Positions 37,486 through 47,162 of a stretch of DNA of 64,000 nucleotides are shown one piece after another. How positions within the stretch are numbered: position 1 is the stretch's first letter; each line of letters begins with the position of its first letter. A program made the translations under genes and the position numbers. The stretch spans positions 1 through 64,000 of the forward strand of contig JAHHGV010000022.1 in assembly GCA_019359695.1 (NCBI GenBank), in the 5' to 3' direction. The notes beneath the pieces were generated by a model. The model was not told the DNA's origin and ran no database searches. It saw only the letters and a program-made list of their open reading frames with translations. The DNA comes from Brasilonema angustatum HA4187-MV1. GTDB taxonomy: Bacteria; Cyanobacteriota; Cyanobacteriia; Cyanobacteriales; Nostocaceae.

Positions 37486-39119
37486 AGTGTTTTCTCCTGA
37501 TTCGTATTTATGAGAGTCGTCATGAGTGGAGAAGCACCCAGAACACAAAACGCAGAATTCAGTACAGTGAATTAATAACTGATAACTGACTTGTGAGTTT
37601 TTTGCTGGTCAAAGTTTTGGTAAATCCTCAGACTATCACCGCCCACACCATTGCTTTGGTGGCACAAGCATCATTTTCTGATCTCATTAAGACACAGTTA
37701 TAGTGATTATTTTTGAATATAATCCAATTTTGGTGATAGAAAAGCGTGTCATTTACCTAATATCTATTAAGGTTTTACCATTAGGAGTAGCTGTTGTTCT
37801 GTATTAATCCTTCTCAGATACTAAATTGAATGATTGGCGTCAAATTCTAACACGCTGCCAATAGTTTTTCATGCCGTTATGGCATTTTTTGTTGTTAGAT
37901 ATTTGATTGAGACCCTCCAGACGACTTCCCGACTTCTTAGCAATTTCCATAAAACTATCCGTCGGTAGCTAAACACTTCATCCATCAAAAAGAGATTTTT
38001 TATATTGTCTGATTTGGTAGTCGTCAATGCACCAACTGATAATACTCCCACTGTTTTAAGAGGAAGCATCCCAATATATGTAAAAATACGCTTGTCATTG
38101 TGTAGACTTTTACTGCTTATTCAGGGTGTGTAAACGAAGTGCAGCGTATCTCCTGCACAAACTCTCTTACCCACAGCATGACAATGAACTTAGAGAATTG
38201 GGATGTTATACCAACTTCTCTATAAACTTGCACTTAATATAATTAATCAGAAATGACGGTAAAACCCCAGGATGTAAAACCTGATCATTGCGAAATATTA
38301 AGTGCCACTTCATGGAGATTTAGTATTAGTCTTTTCTGATGTGAACTTGACTTTTCGGTGCACCTGTTTAACTGCTAAAGAAATACCTAATTTTGGATGA
38401 GTGAGCAAGAAGGAAGATAAAACAAAAGTAACATTCCTAATAGACTTTTTTCAGAAGTAGGTAAGGGGGTAAGAGATAGGGGGGGAAATATAAAAATCTT
38501 TCCCTTTTAACCTTTTTCCTTTCCCCAAGAAGTGCAAAAGTTATTTTTGCACTCTTGTCTCATCTTGTCTAATGAGTGCTGGCATTTAGAATAAACTCCT
38601 TTTTTAGTTTAAGGAGACGAAGACTTTGGAATCAAAGTTTCCATTAGTAATAGCAAAATTACAAAATATTCATATTTTGAAGTTTTGTAGATCATGAACT
38701 TGTCGTACAGCAGTGCGGATGATTTTTTTTCATAGTAGATAAAAAACTGACTGATAAGATTTTTAAGAATCATAACAGAGTGGAGCGTTAATTATGCTAG
38801 CTAGCAAAGCACTCCTGAGCTTGCCTCCTGAAGAAAAAAACAATCAAATTGGGGAGAACGCCTTGAGCTTTGACTAACCCACTTGGGGTGCGACGGCGCG
38901 GAGCGCAGACGCCCTTGGCGTATCGCTCCTTTGAAGCGTTGTACACCTATGAGGAATAATACGAACCTTGGATGAATGTGCCCGGAAATATCAGAAATTT
39001 TGTTGCTGGTATAAACTTCAACTTAAATTAGGAAGAAGAAGATATTACTTAGACAAATTTACAACTCAGTCGTTATCTAAGTACAGACGCTCTAAATCAT
39101 GCGTCTGTACTCAAGAATT
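37486..39119. other. 1.6-kb gap upstream of the amidases
   Basis: Presumed amidase promoter region near 37500-37750. 38440-38530 is a purine/pyrimidine-skewed low-complexity stretch. 38794-38877 could encode a 27-residue peptide (MLASKALLSLPPEEKNNQIG start) behind GTGGAG; unproven. 38893-38930 is a GC-rich dispersed repeat (GGCGCGGAGCGCAGACGCCC) matching 40-78 in inverse orientation. Confidence 0.5.
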
Positions 39120-40544
39120 TTACTTATCGTCCTGAGAATCTGGTGATTCTATAGCCAACGATTTTCCGGAAGAATTATCTAAAAGCACTTCCTCTATTGC
39201 TGTAGCTGTTGTTGGTTCTGGAAATACGAACCGCAAAAGAGGAGGCGCAAGAAATGTTGTCAGAATGACCATCATAATAATAGCCGCCTCCAAAGGTTTC
39301 GAGAGAATGCCAATGGAAGAGCCAATACCAAGAAAGACTAATCCTACCTCACCTCTGGGAATCATGCCCACACCAATTGCTAAACGGTTGATTTGAGGTT
39401 GACCAAATACACTTAAGCCAGTGACAACTTTACCTAGGATGGCAACAATTATCAGAAAAACTGCCATCGCTAAACCTTCTTGGTTACTGGGAATTGCTGG
39501 GTTTAAAACTCCTAAATCAGTTTTTGCGCCAACAGTCACAAAGAAAATTGGTACCAGTATATCAGCAATAGGGAGAACTTGCTTTTGCAGTTCCACACGC
39601 TCATCTGTTTCGTCTAAGACCAAACCAGCAGCAAAAGAACCTAAAATTGCCTCTAACTGAATGGCAGCAGCAAAGTATGCCATCACAAAAGCAAAGACAA
39701 GTGCTGGTATCACTAATCCACCACGAGTTTTTAACTTGCTCGCAATTGCTACAAAGGTATTACTCAAAAGATTTCCTAGAACAATTGCGCCCACCAGGAA
39801 ACTACTGGCACTAATGATCAGATAAATAACTTTACCGACATCCACCGAACCTTCTTTTGCAAGACTAGCCACCACTGCTAAAACGATAATTCCCAATACA
39901 TCATCAATAACAGCAGCGCCTAAAATAATTTGTCCTTCTTTAGAGTTGAGACGCCCAAGTTCTGACAATACCTTGGAAGTAATACCAATACTCGTAGCAG
40001 TCAAAGCTGCTCCTGCAAAAATTGCTGGTACTGCTGGAATGCCAAACAAAGTCATCAATCCTAGCGTACCTGCAGCAAAGGGTACTGTCACCCCTACTAC
40101 TGCTACTACACTCGCTTGGATACCAACAGCTACCAAGTCTTTGATGTTTGATTCCAAACCAATTTCAAACAGCAGAATGATGACACCAAGTTCTGACAGT
40201 ACGGAAATGACCTCAGACTGCGTTTTAAACACAGCATCAGCAGCGGCTGGATTGAGACCACCAGTGGTTTGAAGGAAAGTCATGATTAAAGAGTTGGAAC
40301 TATCTGCCCCCCCTTCTGGAAACACTAACAGATGGAGGACAGAAATACCTACCACGACACCAGCTACTAGTTCTCCCAACACTGGCGGTAACCCAAAGCG
40401 GTTTGATAGTTCTCCGCCAACTTTACTGGCAAGGTAAATGACGACCATACTTAGCAGCACTGCTGCTAGTACCAGTGAACTATCTGCTGTTTCTGTCGCG
40501 GTTGCCAATAAGGGTAATGAGAAGGTTATGAGATCTAACTGCAT
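39120..40544 (-). CDS. Na+/H+ antiporter, CPA2 family
   Basis: A 474-residue membrane protein with about 12-13 helices exchanging Na+ or K+ for H+. The KefB/NapA-type core is visible: NRFGLPPVLGELVAGVVVGI, GVIILLFEIGLESN, ALTATSIGITSKVLSELG, GAAVIDDVLGIIVLAVVASL (the ND/DD ion-binding motif region, here IDDVLG) and GMIPRGEVGLVFLGIG. No C-terminal RCK/TrkA domain, so it is a Nap/GerN-like rather than a Kef-like exchanger. It could affect salt tolerance or pH balance. Followed by unrelated DNA, no operon. Confidence 0.88.
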   Translation of the reverse strand: MQLDLITFSLPLLATATETADSSLVLAAVLLSMVVIYLASKVGGELSNRFGLPPVLGELVAGVVVGISVLHLLVFPEGGADSSNSLIMTFLQTTGGLNPAAADAVFKTQSEVISVLSELGVIILLFEIGLESNIKDLVAVGIQASVVAVVGVTVPFAAGTLGLMTLFGIPAVPAIFAGAALTATSIGITSKVLSELGRLNSKEGQIILGAAVIDDVLGIIVLAVVASLAKEGSVDVGKVIYLIISASSFLVGAIVLGNLLSNTFVAIASKLKTRGGLVIPALVFAFVMAYFAAAIQLEAILGSFAAGLVLDETDERVELQKQVLPIADILVPIFFVTVGAKTDLGVLNPAIPSNQEGLAMAVFLIIVAILGKVVTGLSVFGQPQINRLAIGVGMIPRGEVGLVFLGIGSSIGILSKPLEAAIIMMVILTTFLAPPLLRFVFPEPTTATAIEEVLLDNSSGKSLAIESPDSQDDK

Positions 40545-40664
40545 CGGTTATTTTGGAAAATGCTTCCCTTTAATTTACAAGTTCGTTGAACACTACACTC
40601 ATAGAGGGGGTATAGAAAGCATTGATAAATCAATTCATGCCCCTGTTAATTTGAGAAGGCGCTG

Positions 40665-40902
40665 TCAATGAGACTCTAATACCAGGACTACAGATAGTCT
40701 GCAAGAGGCGGAGTAAGTCGAAACCGAGGTCTGCTTTATTTGGGTTAGGGTGACTGGTAATGGTACTCTTTGTACAGCTTGTAGTTGGACAACCACCCGT
40801 TTGGCATTATCTAATGCGTGGATCAGGTAATGCAAGAGTAACGACCTGGGCTACACCTATGACTCGCCGCTCTTTACCTGTGTGATAGATCAGCACCCTT
40901 AC
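40665..40902 (-). pseudogene. broken EVE-domain gene
   Basis: On the minus strand the DNA reads VRVLIYHTGKERRVIGVAQV then VTLALPDPRI in one frame. It continues in a second frame as DNAKRVVVQLQAVQRVPLPV then TLTQIK, then DLGFDLLRL in a third, and ends RLSVVLVLESH. Together these are the C-terminal two thirds of an EVE domain (typical YHTGKE... PDP... PVTLxxIK... LRxxRLSVxPV), a fold that binds modified bases. At least three frameshifts are needed and the N-terminal third is absent, replaced by repeat DNA at 40905-41000. The gene is dead. EVE proteins often accompany restriction or modification systems, but none is nearby. Confidence 0.7.
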
Positions 40903-41478
40903 GGATTCACCCTATGCCTGCGGCATAGAGCGCCAGTTCCCTAGGTCGGGAAACGCTCTCCTGCTTTCCCTGGACTCACCAGTCGCCTGGGCGTGGGAAA
41001 CCCGCTTGCGCCATCCTGGTTCATCAAATCGCCACTTTCTATCGTACGCAGAAGCTTAAGAGCCAAAAAATTATTAACTAATCCCAAACTGTATTGCTAT
41101 CCCGTTCTAAATCGCAGTAGGAATACTCTTGGTGGTTCTGTTTTCAGCAGTCAGTATCGCATAAATATTCTCCTTCAATTGTTAGCAGTTAACAGTTAAC
41201 TGCTAACTGTTAACTGTTAACAGTTAACAGTTAGCTATTTTTCAGTTACTAAAAATGTAACTGCTTAGACTTTAGACAGTAATCGTGTCAAAGTAAAAAT
41301 ACCTCCTACATAGACACACTGCCGCCTGTGTCTTCTCCAAATGGATAGGGAGTGTTAGTTGTGTGTTGTTTATTGTTAGCGATGAGTGGTTAGTTGTTGG
41401 TTCAACCTAACCACTCAGGACTTTTCACAACTTACTAGATCTTCATAGATGAATAATTTTTAGAGGAGTGAACGTTTT
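40903..41478. other. repeat-rich gap upstream of the SIMPL gene
   Basis: 40905-41000 is dispersed repeat DNA (ATGCCTGCGGCATAGAGCGC; GGACTCACCAGTCGCC). 41181-41236 consists of alternating CAGTTAA/TTAACTG units able to pair with themselves. 41384-41416 is a hairpin (GAGTGGTTAG / CTAACCACTC). No gene. Confidence 0.6.
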
Positions 41479-42228
41479 GTGAATACAAATGCTGTATTTG
41501 GTTCTCAGTTAAATGCTGGAAACCGGTGGAAATTTCTATTTTTAGCGTTGCTTGTATATATAAGTTGTACCCAACCTGCTTTAGCACAGCAGAAAGAAAG
41601 AATGTTGCGTACTTTGAGTGTTAATGGTCGTGGAATGGAGACAATTCCTACAACTTTGTCTCAAGTCAGTTTGGGAGTGGAGGTTCAGGGAAAAACAGCA
41701 CAGCAGGTACAACAAGAAGCTGCTCGCAGGTCATCTGCTGTGGTTGCTTTACTAAAAAGCCGTAATGTGCAAAAATTACAAACCACAGGTATTACTCTTA
41801 ACCCAGTTTACAATTACGACAATAAAGTGCAGCGCATTACAGGGTATGCTGCTTCTAACGTTGTTAGTTTTCGCATTCCCACTGAACGCGCGGGTACTCT
41901 GTTAGATGAAGCGGTCATTGCTGGTGCGACTCAAATTAACGGTATAAGTTTTGTTGCTAGCGATGAGGCGATAACCCTTGCTCAACAACAAGCATTAAAA
42001 AAAGCCACCCAAGATGCTCAACAGCAAGCTCAAGCTGTTTTGAGTACTTTGGGTTTCCAGCCGAAAGAAGTCGTCAACATTCAAGTTAATGGGGCCAGCG
42101 CACCTCCACCACCAAGACCTGTATTGCGTGCCGAATATAGTAAGGCAGCAGCACAAGATGCTGCCACCCCTATCGTTGGTGGTGAGCAGCAGGTGGAAGC
42201 TACGGTGACATTACAAATTAGTTATTAG
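41479..42228 (+). CDS. SIMPL-domain (DUF541) secreted protein
   Basis: A 249-residue exported protein. A signal peptide (WKFLFLALLVYISCTQPALA) is cleaved near AQQ. The mature part has RTLSVNGRGMETIPTTLSQV, VVALLKSRNVQKLQTTGITL, ITGYAASNVVSFRI and ALKKATQDAQQQAQAVLSTL, the SIMPL pattern (GxG start, tandem BMP26-type folds). A proline patch (APPPPRPV) sits before the final strands. The start is GTG with GAGGAG 10 bases upstream. The function of the family is poorly known (oxidative stress and envelope roles have been proposed). Confidence 0.85.
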   Translation: MNTNAVFGSQLNAGNRWKFLFLALLVYISCTQPALAQQKERMLRTLSVNGRGMETIPTTLSQVSLGVEVQGKTAQQVQQEAARRSSAVVALLKSRNVQKLQTTGITLNPVYNYDNKVQRITGYAASNVVSFRIPTERAGTLLDEAVIAGATQINGISFVASDEAITLAQQQALKKATQDAQQQAQAVLSTLGFQPKEVVNIQVNGASAPPPPRPVLRAEYSKAAAQDAATPIVGGEQQVEATVTLQISY

Positions 42229-42254
42229 CCACCTCCGCTTGACTTTTGACTAAA

Positions 42255-42617
42255 TTAGAAATTCTCAGGGTTCATATCTACGTCCGCATCTTCGGTGTCC
42301 CGTTTAGAACCTAGGAGTTGCAGTTGATCCACGATGATAACGGGTGTTGATCGATTTGCTCCGGTGGCGCGATCGCTCCAACTATCAAATTTTAAGGAAC
42401 CCTTAACAGCAATTTGTTTGCCTTTACGCACGTAATCACCTGCTACCTGCGCTGTTTTTCCCCATAATTCCAGATTAAACCAATCAGTATGTTCGCTGTC
42501 TCTTGTACGCCGATTGACTGCCAGTGTCAATTTACACTTGACACTACCTGACTCGAAATACTTCATATCCGGATCAGTTCCTACACGACCAATGAGGGTA
42601 ACAATATTTATGCTCAT
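42255..42617 (-). CDS. ssb: single-stranded DNA-binding protein
   Basis: A 120-residue OB-fold protein (MSINIVTLIGRVGTDPDMKY start) with DWFNLELWGKTAQVAGDYVR and GKQIAVKGSLKFDSW, typical of short cyanobacterial SSBs. It ends DADVDMNPENF, a weak version of the acidic C-terminal tip that docks partner proteins in E. coli (DDDIPF), so partner recruitment may differ. The ATG at 42617 is preferred to a TTG two codons earlier. Convergent with the SIMPL gene, 26 bp apart. Confidence 0.9.
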   Translation of the reverse strand: MSINIVTLIGRVGTDPDMKYFESGSVKCKLTLAVNRRTRDSEHTDWFNLELWGKTAQVAGDYVRKGKQIAVKGSLKFDSWSDRATGANRSTPVIIVDQLQLLGSKRDTEDADVDMNPENF

Positions 42618-42944
42618 GTGCAATTTTCAGTACAAATGTATTTGTATTGTGAATACCATGGTAGCGAATTGCTATGTTGTAAGCAAAGCGTTCCATAAAA
42701 AATAATTACAGTTCCCAAACACATGATATGAACACTTTGTGGAAACTCTAAAACAATACGGATAGACTTATGCAGCCTAGGAATATAGAACAATGGAAGC
42801 TTGAGACTGGTCAAAGATTACAAAAAATATATAAAAAGATAATCTACTTTACTGGACTCAGGTTAAAAAACATAATACGATCCTGCACAATTCTCATTTG
42901 TGGCAGTACTCAAAAAATATCAAAATTAGGGAGCCAAGAAACGC
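42618..42944. promoter_or_regulatory. ssb/mreB divergent promoter region
   Basis: AT-rich, no gene. GGGAG lies 11 bases before the mreB GTG. The region should hold both promoters. Confidence 0.4.
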
Positions 42945-43988
42945 GTGGGTCTTTTTAGTAAATTTTCCTTATCGCGGGATATGGGTATTGACCTTGGTAC
43001 CGCAAACACCCTTGTTTATGTATCAGGTAAAGGTATTGTTCTGCAAGAACCTTCTGTGGTGGCGATTGACCAAAACGAAAAGGTTCCAATAGCAGTTGGA
43101 GAAGAAGCAAAAAAAATGCTCGGTCGCACACCCGCGAATGTAATTGCGGTGCGCCCCTTGCGTGATGGTGTCATCGCTGACTTCGATACAGCAGAAGTGA
43201 TGCTAAAAAGCTTTATCCAAAGAGTTAACGAGGGCAAATCTCTAGTATTACCAAGAATTGTCATTGGTATTCCTAGTGGGGTAACAGGGGTAGAAAGAAG
43301 AGCTGTCATGGATGCGGCTTCTCAAGCTGGGGCAAGAGAAGTTTACTTGATTGATGAACCAGTGGCTGCAGCAATTGGGGCAGGACTACCTGTCACTGAA
43401 GCAACAGGCAATATGATTATCGATATTGGTGGCGGGACAACAGAAGTTGCCGTTTTGAGCCTTCAAGGGACAGTGCTTTCTGAATCAGTACGTATTGCTG
43501 GAGATGAACTGACTGAAGCCATCATGCAGTATCTGAAGAAAGTTCATAACCTAGTCATAGGGGAACGTACTGCTGAAGACATCAAAATTCGCATAGGTTC
43601 AGCATATCCCACTCATGATGATGATGATGCCATGATGGAAGTTCGAGGCTTGCACCTACTTTCTGGTTTACCGCGAACTGTCACAATTAAAGGACCAGAA
43701 GTACGTGAAAGTATGTCGGAACCTTTGTTGGTGATTATCGAAGCGGTGAAGCGGACTTTGGAACGCATCCCGCCAGAGTTGGCTTCAGATATCATTGACC
43801 GAGGAATTATGCTAGCTGGTGGAGGTGCGCTGCTCAAAGGAGTGGATACCTTAATCAGCCATGAGACTGGAATAGTAACGCACATCGCGACTGATCCATT
43901 AAGCTGTGTTGTTATGGGCACAGGTCGTGTGTTGGAAAATTTCAAGCAGATGGAAAGAATTTTCAGCGGGCGTTCTCGCAATATGTAA
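42945..43988 (+). CDS. mreB: rod-shape protein MreB (bacterial actin)
   Basis: A 347-residue actin homolog that directs lateral wall growth at the membrane. The N-terminal FSRDMGIDLGTANTLVY-like phosphate 1 motif (here LSRDMGIDLGTANTLVYVSG), phosphate 2 MIIDIGGGTTEVAVLSL and adenosine motif IMLAGGGALLKGVDTLI are intact. It starts at GTG (MGLFSKFSL), whose hydrophobic first residues fit a membrane-binding helix. First gene of mreBCD. Length is normal. Confidence 0.96.
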   Translation: MGLFSKFSLSRDMGIDLGTANTLVYVSGKGIVLQEPSVVAIDQNEKVPIAVGEEAKKMLGRTPANVIAVRPLRDGVIADFDTAEVMLKSFIQRVNEGKSLVLPRIVIGIPSGVTGVERRAVMDAASQAGAREVYLIDEPVAAAIGAGLPVTEATGNMIIDIGGGTTEVAVLSLQGTVLSESVRIAGDELTEAIMQYLKKVHNLVIGERTAEDIKIRIGSAYPTHDDDDAMMEVRGLHLLSGLPRTVTIKGPEVRESMSEPLLVIIEAVKRTLERIPPELASDIIDRGIMLAGGGALLKGVDTLISHETGIVTHIATDPLSCVVMGTGRVLENFKQMERIFSGRSRNM

Positions 43989-44071
43989 CACAAGCGCTAT
44001 CAGATATTGGGTTCGATAGCGTTGCGGGAATCCAATATCTTAATTTATATTACAGCTAAAAAAGGTTTCTT

Positions 44072-44881
44072 ATGTTTACGGCACGTCGGTGGTGGGAGCG
44101 CAGAGGATTACAAATAGGGTTGCTAGGTATAGTTGTTGGTGGTGCTTGGGTGCTTCGACAAACTCAAGGTGCTCTAATGTTTGAGATATATGAAGGGATA
44201 ACTCGTCCAATTCAGATGTTGCAGACACCACCTGCTCAAGAAGAACGTTTCAAAGGTGGTCAGTTTTTAGAACTGCAAACCCAGATTACAGAACTGAAAA
44301 ACCAAAATAAAAAGTTAAAACAGTTATTAGGCTACGTAGAAAAAGAACCTCCATCATCCCGCCCCATTGTCGCGCGAGTAATGACACGTGGTGCTGACAA
44401 CTGGTGGCAACAAGTAACTCTCAATCGTGGAAGCCTTGCAGGTATTCAGGAAGGTTATATCGTTAAGGCTGATGGTGGATTGGCGGGTTTAGTAGAAAGC
44501 GTAACTCCCAATACTAGCCGTGTGCTGTTAATTAGTGACCTCAAGAGTCAAGTTGGTGTAACAGTCAGCCGCACAGGGGCAAAGGGTGTTTTGCGAGGAG
44601 ATTCCTCTGCTGATGGAGTGCTGGAATTTTATGAAAAAGTCCCAAATGTAAAACCTGGAGACGTAGTTACTACATCTACCTATAGTCAGAAGTTTCCTTC
44701 GGGATTGGCTGTCGGACGAGTGAAGTCTCTAGATTTAAAGAAACTTCCAGCATCAGTGGGGAAAGTGGAACTTTTCCCGTCAATACGCTCTTTGGATTGG
44801 GTGGCGGTATATCCTAAACCAAAAACCCAGAAACCAGAAAATGTCGGTTCTGTCAATCAAAAGTCAGAAAAATCTAAATGA
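44072..44881 (+). CDS. mreC: rod-shape-determining protein MreC
   Basis: A 269-residue single-pass protein. The N-terminal helix (LQIGLLGIVVGGAWVLRQTQ) is followed by a coiled coil (LELQTQITELKNQNKKLKQL) and the periplasmic beta domain (VARVMTRGADNWWQQVTLNR, GSLAGIQEGYIVKADGGLAG, DVVTTSTYSQKFPSGLAVGR). It links MreB to wall enzymes. 83 bp after mreB; the gap contains an imperfect hairpin (CAGATATTGG / CCAATATCT) that may attenuate downstream expression. Confidence 0.93.
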   Translation: MFTARRWWERRGLQIGLLGIVVGGAWVLRQTQGALMFEIYEGITRPIQMLQTPPAQEERFKGGQFLELQTQITELKNQNKKLKQLLGYVEKEPPSSRPIVARVMTRGADNWWQQVTLNRGSLAGIQEGYIVKADGGLAGLVESVTPNTSRVLLISDLKSQVGVTVSRTGAKGVLRGDSSADGVLEFYEKVPNVKPGDVVTTSTYSQKFPSGLAVGRVKSLDLKKLPASVGKVELFPSIRSLDWVAVYPKPKTQKPENVGSVNQKSEKSK

Positions 44882-44885
44882 AACA

Positions 44886-45503
44886 ATGAGGACTCCTCAA
44901 TTACAAAGCACTAGGAAAAATAAGCCAAAACCGCCAAGACGAAAACCCAAGATTCAAATCGTCGCCCTTTCTCGTTGGCACCCGCGCTTACGTCAGTTCA
45001 CTGATTGGGCGATTATAACTGGATCAGTCATGTTATGCTTACTGATGCTGTTAATCCGAATTCCTGGTATGGAATTATTGGGAATAGGACCAAACTGGCC
45101 TGTGATTTGGGTAGTAGCTTGGAGTGTCAAGCGCTCAGCTTTGAGTGGCGCATTCGCAGGTGTTATTTTGGGTTTACTACAAGATGCTATGACATCACCT
45201 GATCCAACTCATGCTCTGAGTTTGGCGGTGGTTGGAAGTCTAACTGGTCTGTTGCAGAAGCAGCGTTTTATACAAGAAGATTTTATTTCTATTGCCTTAA
45301 TTGTCTTTGGTATGGCACTATGGTCAGAGACAATTTTTGCATCGCAGTTGATTTTAATGGGCGATCGCAATCCGGCGGATGTCTGGGCATATTTCCAAAA
45401 AGTCGCTCTTGCCTCTGCCATTCTCAGTAGCCTCTGGGCACCAGTACTTTATTTCCCCTTAAATCGCTGGTGGCAGCAACTAAAATTAGCACAACAGTCA
45501 TAA
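44886..45503 (+). CDS. mreD: rod-shape-determining protein MreD
   Basis: A 205-residue membrane protein with 5-6 helices after a basic N-terminal tail (KNKPKPPRRKPK). FAGVILGLLQDAMTSPDPTH matches the conserved G-x-x-x-D motif region of MreD. The ATG at 44886 lies 4 bases after the mreC stop; a longer frame overlapping mreC is less likely. The last gene of the operon, followed by a hairpin. Confidence 0.88.
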   Translation: MRTPQLQSTRKNKPKPPRRKPKIQIVALSRWHPRLRQFTDWAIITGSVMLCLLMLLIRIPGMELLGIGPNWPVIWVVAWSVKRSALSGAFAGVILGLLQDAMTSPDPTHALSLAVVGSLTGLLQKQRFIQEDFISIALIVFGMALWSETIFASQLILMGDRNPADVWAYFQKVALASAILSSLWAPVLYFPLNRWWQQLKLAQQS

Positions 45504-45596
45504 ATCAGTGAAGAAGAATTCACCAATTCAGAAATCTTCTAACAAAGTACCAAGTGCGGAGTGTGGATAACCTGGGTTTAAACCCACAAAGGAGTG

Positions 45597-45633
45597 AGGA
45601 GTGAGGAGTCAGATTAATTGACTCCTCACTCCT
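45597..45633 (+). terminator. mreBCD terminator
   Basis: AGGAGTGAGGAGTC and its exact complement around a 9-base loop, followed by TAAATTTTTC. Confidence 0.75.
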
Positions 45634-45733
45634 AAATTTTTCTGGAATATACGCATCCTTATAACAAAATAATTCAAGCTAGAGTAAATTCATCTTTTGT
45701 AGCTACAAAATTATTACTCTCTTGCTAAGAATT

Positions 45734-46912
45734 ATGGATAATTTACCAATGATCGCTCAACCAGATGCTTTGATTGCAGGGTCAGGATTTCAGGATGATT
45801 CACATCCAAAACAAACACTGGGAAGTGACTTTGACCACGCTATGATGCGGCGGTGTATAGAACTCGCCCGTCGCGCTTTAGGACGCACCTCCCCAAACCC
45901 AATGGTTGGGGCGGTGATTGTCAAAGATGGCGAGATTGTTGGCGAAGGGTTTCATCCGTGTGCTGGTGAGCCGCATGCAGAAGTTTTTGCCCTGAAAGCA
46001 GCAGGTGAAAATGCTCGTGGGGCAACGATTTACGTGAGCTTGGAGCCTTGCAATCATTATGGACGTACTCCCCCTTGTTCAGAAGGATTGATAGCCGCTG
46101 GGGTCGCTAAGGTGGTTGTGGGGACGGTTGACCCTAATCCGCTTGTTGCTGGTGGTGGTGTCGCCCGTCTACGGGCTGCAGGGATAGAGGTTTTGGTGGG
46201 AGTCGAAGAGCAAGCTTGTAAAAAGTTAAATGAAGGCTTTATTCACCGCATTCTGCATCATCGACCTTTTGGCATTTTAAAATATGCCATGACCTTGGAT
46301 GGCAAAATTGCGACGACGACTGGTCATAGTGCTTGGGTGACAAATAAGGATGCTCGCGGCGAAGTTCATCAACTGCGAGCAGGTTGCGATGCGGTGATTG
46401 TTGGTGGAAACACAATTAGAAAGGATAATCCTTATTTGACCAGCCATCGCGAAGGAGCACATAACCCCCTGCGGGTGGTGATGAGCCGCAGTTTGGATTT
46501 ACCTCAAAAAGCTCATATCTGGCAAACTGCAGAAGCTCCCACTTTGGTTTTCACACAAGAAGGAGCTAATCCCGATTTTCAAGAGTTGTTGCGGAACCTG
46601 GGAGTGGAAGTGGTGGAGTTAACACCACTCACACCAGATAAAGTAATGGCGTATTTATACGAGCGAGGATTTTGCAGCGTGTTATGGGAGTGCGGTGGTC
46701 TTTTAGCTGCTAGTGCGATCGCCCAAGGAGCAGTACAAAAAGTTTTTGCTTTTATTGCTCCTAAAATTGTTGGTGGTGCTCATGCTCCTACACCTGTGGG
46801 TGACTTAGGTTTGACCTCCATGACTGAGGCGCTATCCTTGGAACGTGTGGAGATACGGGTAGTTGGTTCTGACTGTTTGGTAGAGGGTTATTTGCCGAGT
46901 CAAAAGTCATAA
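45734..46912 (+). CDS. ribD: bifunctional deaminase/reductase of riboflavin synthesis
   Basis: A 392-residue enzyme that deaminates and then reduces the pyrimidine intermediate of riboflavin synthesis. The deaminase domain (about 33-180) has the zinc motif HAEVFALKAA and EPCNHYGRTPPC. The reductase domain (about 185-390) has KYAMTLDGKIATTTGHSAWV and VLWECGGLLAASAI. The ATG at 45734 is used; a TTG four codons upstream is less likely. I looked for an FMN riboswitch in the 100 bp upstream and did not see one. Single gene. Confidence 0.95.
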   Translation: MDNLPMIAQPDALIAGSGFQDDSHPKQTLGSDFDHAMMRRCIELARRALGRTSPNPMVGAVIVKDGEIVGEGFHPCAGEPHAEVFALKAAGENARGATIYVSLEPCNHYGRTPPCSEGLIAAGVAKVVVGTVDPNPLVAGGGVARLRAAGIEVLVGVEEQACKKLNEGFIHRILHHRPFGILKYAMTLDGKIATTTGHSAWVTNKDARGEVHQLRAGCDAVIVGGNTIRKDNPYLTSHREGAHNPLRVVMSRSLDLPQKAHIWQTAEAPTLVFTQEGANPDFQELLRNLGVEVVELTPLTPDKVMAYLYERGFCSVLWECGGLLAASAIAQGAVQKVFAFIAPKIVGGAHAPTPVGDLGLTSMTEALSLERVEIRVVGSDCLVEGYLPSQKS

Positions 46913-46943
46913 GTCATAAGTTATCAGTTATGACTTTTAACTT

Positions 46944-47162
46944 TTACGAATACTGACGTTCTTGAGCGAGATCACGGATCAGTGCTAGCCGAGATTTAAC
47001 GTAGTCACTGAGAAAATCGCTTTCATGACAATCTAGCAAAGCTTGGGTTTTGATTTGTTTGACCAACCATTGTACCAAGCTAGCATCATCGAGCTGCAAT
47101 AGCGTCTTCGTTTGTGTAGTTTCCACTACAGACCAAAGCTGACGCATAACTTTGGGAGTCAT
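46944..47162 (-). CDS. small conserved cyanobacterial protein
   Basis: A 72-residue, mostly helical soluble protein (MTPKVMRQLWSVVETTQTKT start; SDYVKSRLALIRDLAQERQY end). I recall similar hypothetical proteins in other cyanobacteria but no function. It is convergent with ribD. Its upstream ATTAG-ACC-TCC region contains a GGAGG on the coding strand 6 bases before the ATG, a good ribosome site. Confidence 0.65.
   Translation of the reverse strand: MTPKVMRQLWSVVETTQTKTLLQLDDASLVQWLVKQIKTQALLDCHESDFLSDYVKSRLALIRDLAQERQYS

Noticed and set aside
39946-40272. 108-codon plus-strand frame
   Set aside because: Antisense to the antiporter gene; low-complexity Ala/Thr-rich composition typical of shadow frames.
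45634-45733. FMN riboswitch upstream of ribD
   Set aside because: The conserved RFN-element segments are not visible in this AT-rich stretch.
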